DNA of 64,000 nucleotides, from contig CAJUPY010000010.1 of the NCBI GenBank assembly GCA_910588035.1, forward strand, positions 11,834 through 75,833, written 5' to 3'. A program made the translations under genes and the position numbers. The DNA comes from an uncultured Muribaculaceae bacterium. GTDB taxonomy: Bacteria; Bacteroidota; Bacteroidia; Bacteroidales; Muribaculaceae. Position 1 is the first letter of the stretch, and each line of letters starts with the position of its first letter. Below the pieces are notes generated by a model. The model was not told the DNA's origin. It saw only the letters and a list, made by a program, of their open reading frames with translations, and did not search any database. Of the stretch, positions 57,692-64,000 are shown piece after piece.

Positions 57692-59278
57692 ATGACTAAA
57701 TCTCTCCGAACAACGATTTTTCTGTCGGCTTCAATTCTATTCTGTTCAAATCTTTCAAATGCCCAATATCCGGAGAAAGTAACGACCGGCAATGAGACTA
57801 CACGTAATTTTAAGCTCAAAGACGGAACGGAAATGTTTGCCTCACCGCGTTGGATACAAACAATAGAGTGGCAGAAAGGTACATACGTCAACCATGAATG
57901 TTTTGCCGTTGCCGGTGATAAATTTTATATTGCTGACCGTACAGATTCAGAATCGCCACGCATTTTACGTTTCAATGCAGGCTCAGGCTTGTTTGATACC
58001 GAAATAACCGTTGATTTCGGTGATTTCACGCCTACAGACCTCGGACATCTCGGAAACGACGATGCGGGTAATCTTTATATTGCCGCATCTTACCACAAGA
58101 GTGATCACGATCATCTGAGCGTCAACTGGGTGCCGTTCACCCTTCCTGATGATATAATCAGTGTGATCAACGAAGACGGCAAGGTGATCAGGCAATGGAC
58201 TCTTTCACAACCCAAACTGGTGTATTCTAAAGGAAAAAAAGGCCTGTTTGTTGCCGATGTCGACTATGATCGTGTTTCGGTGAGAGGAAATCTTATCACA
58301 GGTGAGAACTTAATCGCGACACTGGCGGTGAAATCTACAATGCCGACTTTCTTGACATGGTATACACCAAACGTATATACGGTTGTTGATGCTGAAAAAA
58401 ATATATTGACCGGTGAATCGCCCTACTTTAAGTCAATAAAATTTGAAAATCCGTCTGTGTTCTGGGACACTATAGATGCCTATGGTTATCCCGAGGCTGT
58501 AGACCACTCCGATACAGATGTCTCATTCAACCCTGTATTCTGGATAACAGGACTCCCCATTTCAAAATATGAGCAATATAAGGACTATTTCTACGCAGTC
58601 GCTTCAATCTCTCCCCAGCCCCATATGTTCAGAATGAGCCGTACTTTCGAAGACACCAGATACTCCCGGATCGAAGGCGACGGTTTTGTTCCAGAGAACG
58701 CAGTCTCGGCAACCGGTGCTATTGGTTTTTCTTATGGAGAAGCAAAGTTTCTTGCCGCGCCCTATATACTGCCTGATGAGTCATTGAGCGTCATGTTGTC
58801 GGAATATGAGATCACGTGTGATCATGATGAGAAGACAATGACCCACGAGGCCTCTCCGATAACGTCATTTCCCGAAAAGACACCATTGATCTCTCAAACC
58901 AAACCAACATCGGCAAAACCGTCAAGAAAAACCTCCACGATAGTTTCTGTTGACAACAGTACGGCAGAATCACCCTCAATCGACCTGTATGTATATTCGG
59001 CGGACCGCGGAATCGCGCGATATACCATTGCCGACCGACCGGTCTTGTCCGATGGGCAGACAGGCATTGAAACGATAGAGAAATGTCGGAGACCGTTTTA
59101 TGTAAATGGCAGAAACATTTCGTTCAATAGTGATTGCAACGTCACGATATTGGCGATAGACGGTAGCTTGACCGAAACAGTTAAAGGATCAAGAAACACG
59201 TCGGTCAATTTGAATATTGCCCCGGGCCTTTATATTTTAAAAACCGATGAGTTGACCTCTAAGATTGTCATTAAGTGA
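57692..59278 (+). CDS. Secreted beta-propeller-like protein with T9SS-like C-terminus
   Basis: The 528-residue protein has a signal peptide (MTKSLRTTIFLSASILFCS to SNA) and a body of repeated beta-blades, such as FYIADRTDSESPRILRF and NLYIAASYHKSD, so a propeller is likely. A polar Ser/Thr/Lys-rich linker lies at about 400-430. The last 50 or so residues (NVTILAIDGSLTE to GLYILKTDELTSKIVIK) resemble the type A C-terminal sorting domain of type IX secretion, but the match is only by eye and could be a generic beta-sandwich. I do not recognise the family or ligand. It has its own promoter; the following gap holds an inverted repeat but no clear terminator. Confidence 0.72.
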   Translation: MTKSLRTTIFLSASILFCSNLSNAQYPEKVTTGNETTRNFKLKDGTEMFASPRWIQTIEWQKGTYVNHECFAVAGDKFYIADRTDSESPRILRFNAGSGLFDTEITVDFGDFTPTDLGHLGNDDAGNLYIAASYHKSDHDHLSVNWVPFTLPDDIISVINEDGKVIRQWTLSQPKLVYSKGKKGLFVADVDYDRVSVRGNLITGENLIATLAVKSTMPTFLTWYTPNVYTVVDAEKNILTGESPYFKSIKFENPSVFWDTIDAYGYPEAVDHSDTDVSFNPVFWITGLPISKYEQYKDYFYAVASISPQPHMFRMSRTFEDTRYSRIEGDGFVPENAVSATGAIGFSYGEAKFLAAPYILPDESLSVMLSEYEITCDHDEKTMTHEASPITSFPEKTPLISQTKPTSAKPSRKTSTIVSVDNSTAESPSIDLYVYSADRGIARYTIADRPVLSDGQTGIETIEKCRRPFYVNGRNISFNSDCNVTILAIDGSLTETVKGSRNTSVNLNIAPGLYILKTDELTSKIVIK

Positions 59279-59344
59279 ACAGACAGCGTAAATTGTTGAG
59301 ATTGCTTAATAATATGTTATAAAACATGTTTTGCGTAAATTGCT

Positions 59345-59375
59345 GATTATCATGCATGTGACACTGGTGATAATC
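59345..59375. repeat. Inverted repeat between the propeller gene and ndk
   Basis: GATTATCA (59345-59352) and TGATAATC (59368-59375) pair perfectly around a 15-nt loop; TTGCT and AGCAA outer arms could extend it. No T-tract follows. It may be a message 3' structure or a binding site. Confidence 0.35.
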
Positions 59376-59438
59376 AATAATTAATGCTAATTAGCAATTT
59401 TTATACACCCGCTGTTAGGTATTGACATCTTAATTTTG

Positions 59439-59446
59439 TAACTTTG
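59439..59446 (+). promoter_or_regulatory. -7 box for ndk
   Basis: TAACTTTG fits TAnnTTTG, 19 nt before the ndk ATG. The nearest upstream TTG (59422-59424) is too close, so the -33 element is doubtful. Confidence 0.45.
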
Positions 59447-59465
59447 AACAAATTAAGCCAGACCA

Positions 59466-59930
59466 ATGGAACAAACACTGATCATTATAAAGCCATCAGG
59501 AATAGAGCGTGGACTGATCGGTCAAATCATCACCCGGTTTCAACAGAAAGGTTTGATTATAGCCGGATTGAAGATGATGAATCTCGACGAACAGATTCTT
59601 CGTCAGCATTACGCACATCTCGCTGACCGACCATTTTTCCCCGATATACTCAAATCAATGATGGCATCTCCGGTTGTAGTCATCTGCCTGAAAGGGAAAG
59701 ATGCTGTTTCCGTGGTCCGTACAATGGTTGGAGCTACAAACTCGCGTAAAGCCGTTCCGGGAACCATTAGAGGCGATTTCGGAATGAGTTCACAGGAGAA
59801 TATCATTCATGCGTCTGATTCACCTGAGAACGGAAAGATCGAGACATGCCGATTTTTCAAACCTGAAGAAATTTTTGATTACATACCTTTAACTCTAAAA
59901 TATATTTATTCTCCCGATGAACTCGATTGA
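59466..59930 (+). CDS. ndk: Nucleoside-diphosphate kinase
   Basis: A 154-residue kinase that passes phosphate from ATP to NDPs through a phospho-histidine. The active-site motif NIIHASDS (about 112-119) with the catalytic His is present, as are the N-terminal LIIIKPSGIERG and the PGTIRGDFG loop (about 98-106). The usual C-terminal E-x-W stretch is changed to EEIFDYIP, a normal variant in the longer Bacteroidetes form. It is cytoplasmic. The M23 peptidase gene begins 29 nt later and may be co-transcribed. Confidence 0.96.
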   Translation: MEQTLIIIKPSGIERGLIGQIITRFQQKGLIIAGLKMMNLDEQILRQHYAHLADRPFFPDILKSMMASPVVVICLKGKDAVSVVRTMVGATNSRKAVPGTIRGDFGMSSQENIIHASDSPENGKIETCRFFKPEEIFDYIPLTLKYIYSPDELD

Positions 59931-59959
59931 ATAATGTCGACGGAAGAATCATCTGAAAA

Positions 59960-60958
59960 ATGAAAATGAAATTTACCATTCAAAAACAGATCTCACTCTT
60001 TCTGCTTTCAGCTGCCGGTTTTTGTATTGCTGCAGATGCCCAGAGCTATCGTCTGCCGGGTGCGCACACCGATGAACACCGCGATCTGATTGCAGCTCAG
60101 GAAAACATTGACAACCGAATCAAAGTTGAAAACACACAGCAATTTCTTGACAACCTATTCAAAGAGGAAGAAGAACCCGAACTTGACATCTATACCGAAG
60201 GTTGGAACAGTAAACTTGTAAACCCCTATTCAAGCATTGACGTTCCCGATTCAAAAGTCATCGATGTGAGCAATTTTGTAATGCCGCATCCCGGATATGT
60301 GACGTCGCCCTATGGATATCGTCGTCGGTTCCGCCGTCAGCACAAAGGTGTTGATCTTAAAGTGCACATCGGCGACACGATTCGTGCCGCTTTTGACGGA
60401 AAAGTCAGACTGACCAACTTTGAGCGTCGCGGATATGGATATTATGTAATTGTACGTCACACAAACGATCTCGAGACGGTCTATGGACACCTCTCTAAAT
60501 TTCTTGTGGAACCAGATCAGTATGTCAAAGCCGGCGATCCGATCGCGCTTGGAGGCAACACCGGACGTTCAACCGGACCCCATCTCCATTTCGAGACACG
60601 CTACATGGGATATCCGATTAACCCTTCCGCGATTTTTGACTTTGCCAACCAGACTGTTCATACCGATACCTATACATTTACTAAAAAGACATATCAGCAG
60701 GCCAGAAACTACGATCCGGCCGCCAATAGCGAATATGCCAAGGCTTATCAAGCCGAATACCTGAAGAATCACCCGCAGCCTGAACGGGCGACGGCGGTTC
60801 GTTCAGCAAAGCAACATAACACCTATACGGTCAGAAAAGGTGACAGCTTGAGCCGCATAGCGTCGAGAAACGGAGTGTCGGTCAAACAGATTTGCCGCCT
60901 TAACGGTCTCAAGACAACGTCGACACTGCGTCCCGGACAGCGTTTGAAACTGAGATAG
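59960..60958 (+). CDS. M23-family peptidoglycan endopeptidase with LysM domain
   Basis: A 332-residue secreted protein. It has a signal peptide (KQISLFLLSAAGFCIAADA), an acidic N-terminal part with EEEEPELD near 70-77, then the LytM/M23 domain at about 110-225. Zinc motif HKGVDL holds the His and Asp, and the second motif GPHLHFE the HxH pair, so the metallopeptidase site looks complete. A linker rich in Tyr, Ala and Lys leads to a LysM glycan-binding domain at the C-terminus (about 288-331, YTVRKGDSLSRIASRNG). It likely cuts peptide cross-links during growth or division. A strong terminator follows. Confidence 0.94.
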   Translation: MKMKFTIQKQISLFLLSAAGFCIAADAQSYRLPGAHTDEHRDLIAAQENIDNRIKVENTQQFLDNLFKEEEEPELDIYTEGWNSKLVNPYSSIDVPDSKVIDVSNFVMPHPGYVTSPYGYRRRFRRQHKGVDLKVHIGDTIRAAFDGKVRLTNFERRGYGYYVIVRHTNDLETVYGHLSKFLVEPDQYVKAGDPIALGGNTGRSTGPHLHFETRYMGYPINPSAIFDFANQTVHTDTYTFTKKTYQQARNYDPAANSEYAKAYQAEYLKNHPQPERATAVRSAKQHNTYTVRKGDSLSRIASRNGVSVKQICRLNGLKTTSTLRPGQRLKLR

Positions 60959-60976
60959 CCGTTTATTTGATCAAAT

Positions 60977-61031
60977 AAAACAACCCACCCGCATCTGTTG
61001 GCAATTGCCGATGATGCGGGTGGGTTGTTTT
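60977..61031. terminator. Bidirectional terminator, 19-bp perfect stem
   Basis: Arms 60977-60995 and 61013-61031 (AAAACAACCCACCCGCATC and its complement) pair perfectly with a 17-nt loop; A/T ends serve both directions between two convergent genes. Confidence 0.9.
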
Positions 61032-61054
61032 ATAATGACGGTGCAATGGTTGTG

Positions 61055-61612
61055 CTACTGCCGTCTGCGTTTTATTACAATATTGTTTGATTCGGTGATG
61101 ACAATGTCGACTGCGACATCGTGTGGTTCGCTTTCAATGGCTTCCACAAGCTGGAAATCATATCCGACACCGATTTTGGTTGCGTGACTCTCGGCCAACA
61201 GACGGTCGTAATATCCTTTGCCACGTCCGACACGATTGCCCGCACGGTCATAGGCTATTCCAGGAACGACAATCAACTCAATTGACTCGATGCCGACAGT
61301 TTCATCACCTTCAGGTTCCTCTATGAGAAATGCCCCACGGGAGAGCTTGGTTCTGTCATATGGAAGAATCTCAAGATTGAGGCCGTTGACGCGTGGCAGA
61401 TAAAAATGTTTATGATCAGCCCATCGGTCAATGAACTCGTGTGTCGACAGTTCGTCGGGCAATGAATGATACATCAGAATGTTCTCAGCCAACGTGAATG
61501 CGGCAGATTTCTCAAGACGGTCAAACACCGCCTTGGCTGCATTGATTTTCTCGTTGGCCGAGAGTAGTGCTTTTCGTGCGCTGACGGCACGCCTTATGTC
61601 AGCTTTCTTCAT
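61055..61612 (-). CDS. 5-formyltetrahydrofolate cyclo-ligase
   Basis: The 185-residue enzyme (MTHFS/FAU1 family) turns 5-formyl-THF into 5,10-methenyl-THF using ATP, returning folate to the one-carbon pool. Family motifs: KALLSANEKINAAKAV near the N-terminus, MYHSLPDELSTHEF (about 47-60), VPGIAYDRAGNRVGRGKGYYDRLL (about 116-139) with the ATP-binding GRGKGYYD, and GVGYDFQLV. Its start overlaps the protease gene by 14 nt, so it ends a leftward operon with dCMP deaminase. Both folate cyclo-ligase and dCMP deaminase feed dTMP synthesis. Confidence 0.95.
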   Translation of the reverse strand: MKKADIRRAVSARKALLSANEKINAAKAVFDRLEKSAAFTLAENILMYHSLPDELSTHEFIDRWADHKHFYLPRVNGLNLEILPYDRTKLSRGAFLIEEPEGDETVGIESIELIVVPGIAYDRAGNRVGRGKGYYDRLLAESHATKIGVGYDFQLVEAIESEPHDVAVDIVITESNNIVIKRRRQ

Positions 61613-63233
61613 CGTTTATTTCAATAGATTGATTTTTAATCGGAAAAGCAGTGTTGCCGCGCGAAATTTCGTCAATAGCCCTACCGACAGTATTGTCTTT
61701 GAGATTGGCGATTTTATAGAAAGAATTGTCTCCTTCAATGTCGCGTGCTATCAGAGCCTTCAATTGATTAACAATCAAATCACGTGAAATGTTGATGTAG
61801 TACCAACGGGCCGGGATACCCTGCCGTGACGCATAGTTGATGAAAGAACGTAACAACACATCGTCGGAGGGGAGAACAGACAAGACATCCTCAGCTTCAT
61901 TAAGCATGTCTCGGTTCATGTCACAATAATCAAAAGCGAACCGGTGCATAAGTCCGGCATTGACCACATTGACATAATAGCTCGTCACCCCTGATGTATC
62001 GACAGGTACAAAAATATCAGGCATGATGCCTCCTCCGCCATAAACCGTACGCCCGTTGACAGTCTTGAATTCCTCTCCAAGCTCATGCCTTGCCGAGTCT
62101 TCTGCAAAAACCTCACCGGTGTTATAACGTTCTGCAATGTCATTGCGGTAATGGAGCGCATTAGTGTAATCTTTCTGAATGCAACGACCCGACGGAGTGT
62201 AATAACGGGCAATAGTCAGCCTGACCGCACTGCTGTCGGGCAAGTCAGCCTGACGTTGTATGAGTCCCTTGCCAAACGAACGACGTCCTATGATCAGTCC
62301 TCTGTCGTTATCCTGAATTGCTCCCGCGAAAATTTCACTCGAGCTTGCCGAATACTCGTCAAGCAACACCACGATACCTGATTCTTTGAATGTGCCGGTG
62401 CCGTCGCTTAAAAAGACCTCATCGTTCTTTCCGTCACGTCCCTTCTTGGCAACTATGACCGAATTAGGCTGCAAAAACTCGTTGGCCATCAAAATGGCGA
62501 TCTCCATGAATCCACCAGTGTTACCTCTGAGATCGACAATGAAATTGCGTGCACCCTCTGCCTTCAGCAAAATGAGAGAGGTGATGAATTCATTATATGT
62601 ATTTCGCCCGAAACGCTTGATCTTTATCAGTGCGGTTGAGTCGTTTACCATATATGCGGCATCAACCGATGTGACCGGAACGGGACCGCGCGTGACATCA
62701 AACTTAAGAGTCTTCTTTGAATTGGAACGCTTTATGCCCAAGGAAACATGAGAGTCTGTCTCACCTTTGAGCAGCTTCATAACCTCTTCATTTGAAATCC
62801 CGATACCGGCGATATTCTCACCATCGACACTGACAATGCGGTCTCCGGCCATGAGACCGACTTTTTCCGACGGACCTCCCGAAATGACTTCTATGACAGT
62901 AACTGTGTCATTGTTGATCATGAACTGAATGCCGACTCCGCTGAAAGAACCCTCGAGCTCATCATTTACATCCTGAAGATCTGATTTGGGAATATAGACC
63001 GAGTGAGGGTCGAGATTCGACAAAAGCTGGGGTAGGGTAGCCTCAAGCAGACTGTCGATATTGACATCGTCAACATATTCATTCTCGATCAAATTGAGAA
63101 TCATGGCAAGTTTTTTATTAGCAGCCGATCCCCCGCGGCTATGTTGGAGCAACGCTCCCAGAAGAAGACCTGAAACGAAGACGGCTGCAACAATCATTGG
63201 CAACCATACCGACAGTTTCTTATTGTTTTTCAT
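61599..63233 (-). CDS. S41-family C-terminal processing protease
   Basis: A 544-residue protease with an N-terminal membrane anchor (LPMIVAAVFVSGLLLGALL), a PDZ domain (about 95-170, FSGVGIQFMINN to AGDRIVSVDG) and the S41 catalytic core. The serine lies in EYSASSSEIFAG (about 293-304) and the general base Lys322 in RRSFGKGLIQ. CtpA-type enzymes trim C-termini of periplasmic or membrane proteins and control cell-wall hydrolases. A C-terminal helical extension of about 150 residues follows the core, common in Bacteroidetes members. It lies 19 nt after the dCMP deaminase gene and overlaps the next gene. Confidence 0.95.
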   Translation of the reverse strand: MKNNKKLSVWLPMIVAAVFVSGLLLGALLQHSRGGSAANKKLAMILNLIENEYVDDVNIDSLLEATLPQLLSNLDPHSVYIPKSDLQDVNDELEGSFSGVGIQFMINNDTVTVIEVISGGPSEKVGLMAGDRIVSVDGENIAGIGISNEEVMKLLKGETDSHVSLGIKRSNSKKTLKFDVTRGPVPVTSVDAAYMVNDSTALIKIKRFGRNTYNEFITSLILLKAEGARNFIVDLRGNTGGFMEIAILMANEFLQPNSVIVAKKGRDGKNDEVFLSDGTGTFKESGIVVLLDEYSASSSEIFAGAIQDNDRGLIIGRRSFGKGLIQRQADLPDSSAVRLTIARYYTPSGRCIQKDYTNALHYRNDIAERYNTGEVFAEDSARHELGEEFKTVNGRTVYGGGGIMPDIFVPVDTSGVTSYYVNVVNAGLMHRFAFDYCDMNRDMLNEAEDVLSVLPSDDVLLRSFINYASRQGIPARWYYINISRDLIVNQLKALIARDIEGDNSFYKIANLKDNTVGRAIDEISRGNTAFPIKNQSIEINDEES

Positions 63234-63252
63234 TATTTCTTAATGTGTTTCT

Positions 63253-63681
63253 TTATAACGAATCAATGTGGACACATTCGATACCTGCACGCCGCAGAAG
63301 ATCAATGCCGTCAGACAATCGATAAAGCTCATTGAAAACCACTCTCCTGATGCCGGCCTGAATTATCAGTTTCGAGCACTCCAGACAAGGTGATGCTGTC
63401 ACATAGAGCGTCGCACCGTCACTCGAATTGTTACTGCGGGCGACTTTGGTAATGGCATTTGCTTCGGCATGCAGAACATAAGGTTTTGTTAAACCGTCTT
63501 CTTCCTCACACACATTTTCAAAGCCCGACGGCGTGCCGTTATAACCATCAGAGATAATCATTGAATTTTTCACTATGATAGCCCCGACTTTCCGTCGTAC
63601 GCAGTATGAGTTCTCCGCCCAGATACGAGCCATTCTCAAATAACGTTTGTCAAGAATTTCCTGCTTGATCGGTTGATCCAT
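63253..63681 (-). CDS. dCMP deaminase-family zinc enzyme
   Basis: I start at ATG 63681 (142 residues, MDQPIKQEILDKRYLRMA); the longer TTG at 63705 lies within the -7 box and cannot be translated from this promoter. The zinc deaminase site is intact: HAEANAI (His ligand and catalytic Glu, about 70-76) and PCLECSK (two Cys ligands, about 98-104). The GYNGTPSGFENVCEE loop near 45-59 is typical of dCMP deaminases, which make dUMP from dCMP for dTMP synthesis. ComEB-like proteins of this family share the fold. It heads the leftward operon with the S41 protease and the folate enzyme. Confidence 0.93.
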   Translation of the reverse strand: MDQPIKQEILDKRYLRMARIWAENSYCVRRKVGAIIVKNSMIISDGYNGTPSGFENVCEEEDGLTKPYVLHAEANAITKVARSNNSSDGATLYVTASPCLECSKLIIQAGIRRVVFNELYRLSDGIDLLRRAGIECVHIDSL

Positions 63682-63702
63682 GATTCCGTAATTATAATAC
63701 TG

Positions 63703-63734
63703 CAAAAGTACGAATTAGAGTGGGCATAAACAAA
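63703..63734 (-). promoter_or_regulatory. Promoter of the dCMP deaminase operon
   Basis: On the minus strand, -33 TTTG is at 63734-63731 and -7 TACTTTTG at 63710-63703 with a 20-bp spacer; transcription would start near 63697, before the ATG at 63681. Confidence 0.7.
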
Positions 63735-63874
63735 TTTATTTTTTATCTGCATCTAATTCGTCTCGATTTGCATACGTACATCATGATTTGATACGGTGAA
63801 AATGACCAATAATTGGCGTAAACTGCCTTAAATTCATCTTTTTTTGCGAAAATGCGAAAAAAATCACAAAAACA

Positions 63875-63906
63875 TTTGCACGTATCAAAAAAAGTCCATA
63901 CCTTTG
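63875..63906 (+). promoter_or_regulatory. Promoter of tRNA-Lys
   Basis: -33 TTTG at 63875-63878 and -7 TACCTTTG at 63899-63906, spacer 20 bp, about 40 nt before the tRNA. Confidence 0.75.
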
Positions 63907-63945
63907 CATCGCTTTTGAGAAGGAAACATAATCAGAGCAAATGAT

Positions 63946-64000
63946 GATTCGCTAGCTCAGCTGGTAGAGCACAACACTTTTAATGTTGGGGTCCTGGGTT
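63946..64000 (+). tRNA. tRNA-Lys (anticodon TTT), 3' end outside window
   Basis: The acceptor 5' strand GATTCGC (63946-63952) is followed by a D arm (GCTC/GAGC around AGCTGGTA). Anticodon stem CAACA/TGTTG holds the loop CTTTTAA with anticodon TTT at 63979-63981. The variable loop is GGGTC, and the T arm starts CTGGGTT, where the window ends. Confidence 0.95.

Noticed and set aside
1..64000. CRISPR arrays, insertion sequences, prophage or rRNA genes
   Set aside because: No regularly spaced repeats, transposase, integrase, phage structural genes or rRNA sequence were recognised on either strand.

Overview
The window looks like ordinary chromosome from a Bacteroidales bacterium, most likely a Muribaculaceae-type gut commensal (family level is inference). 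Support: many promoters of the Bacteroidetes type (-7 TAnnTTTG, -33 TTG/TTTG about 19-21 bp upstream); a MurF-alanine racemase fusion; a NuoCD fusion in a complex I without NuoEFG; GldB-like, GSCFA and PorE-like proteins; and TonB-dependent receptors. Almost every stretch is coding. The window opens inside one gene and closes inside a tRNA-Lys.

Layout. 1-2.1 kb: accessory DNA (an unknown membrane protein and a RhuM-family protein) abutting the 3' end of tRNA-Leu(CAG), a plausible integration edge. 2.4-9.8 kb: lepA, a GadC-like antiporter, an EamA transporter, an AT-rich orphan secreted protein and a K+/H+ antiporter. 9.8-15.8 kb: a TonB receptor, then recQ and dnaA overlapping by 4 nt. 16.1-20.1 kb: an MCE protein with an amidase, then a GldB-like lipoprotein and a thioredoxin-fold protein without the redox motif. 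20.1-29.1 kb: one leftward operon carrying a PorE-like OmpA lipoprotein, GSCFA protein, MurF-Alr, xpt, queA and an RSH (p)ppGpp enzyme whose synthetase domain looks dead. 29.3-34.9 kb: a giant alpha-2-macroglobulin without the thioester. 35.0-40.1 kb: an ECF sigma cassette, then a TonB receptor with a lipoprotein partner.

40.3-57.5 kb is the most striking part. A complete F-type ATP synthase set (atpDCBEFHAG) sits inside the complex I operon, between nuoH and nuoI. The run is nuoA-B-CD-H, atpD-C-B-E-F-H-A-G, nuoI-J-K-L-M-N: all on the plus strand, no internal terminator, gaps of 45 nt or less, one likely promoter before nuoA and one strong terminator after nuoN. A proton-pumping dehydrogenase and the proton-consuming ATP synthase would then be made from one transcription unit of about 17 kb.

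57.7-64 kb: a secreted beta-propeller-like protein with a possible T9SS-like C-terminus, ndk, an M23/LysM peptidase, a leftward operon (dCMP deaminase, S41 protease, 5-formyl-THF cyclo-ligase) and tRNA-Lys(TTT). No CRISPR array, rRNA, insertion sequence or prophage was seen. Several starts were moved downstream because the longer reading starts inside or upstream of its own -7 promoter box or deep inside a neighbouring gene.
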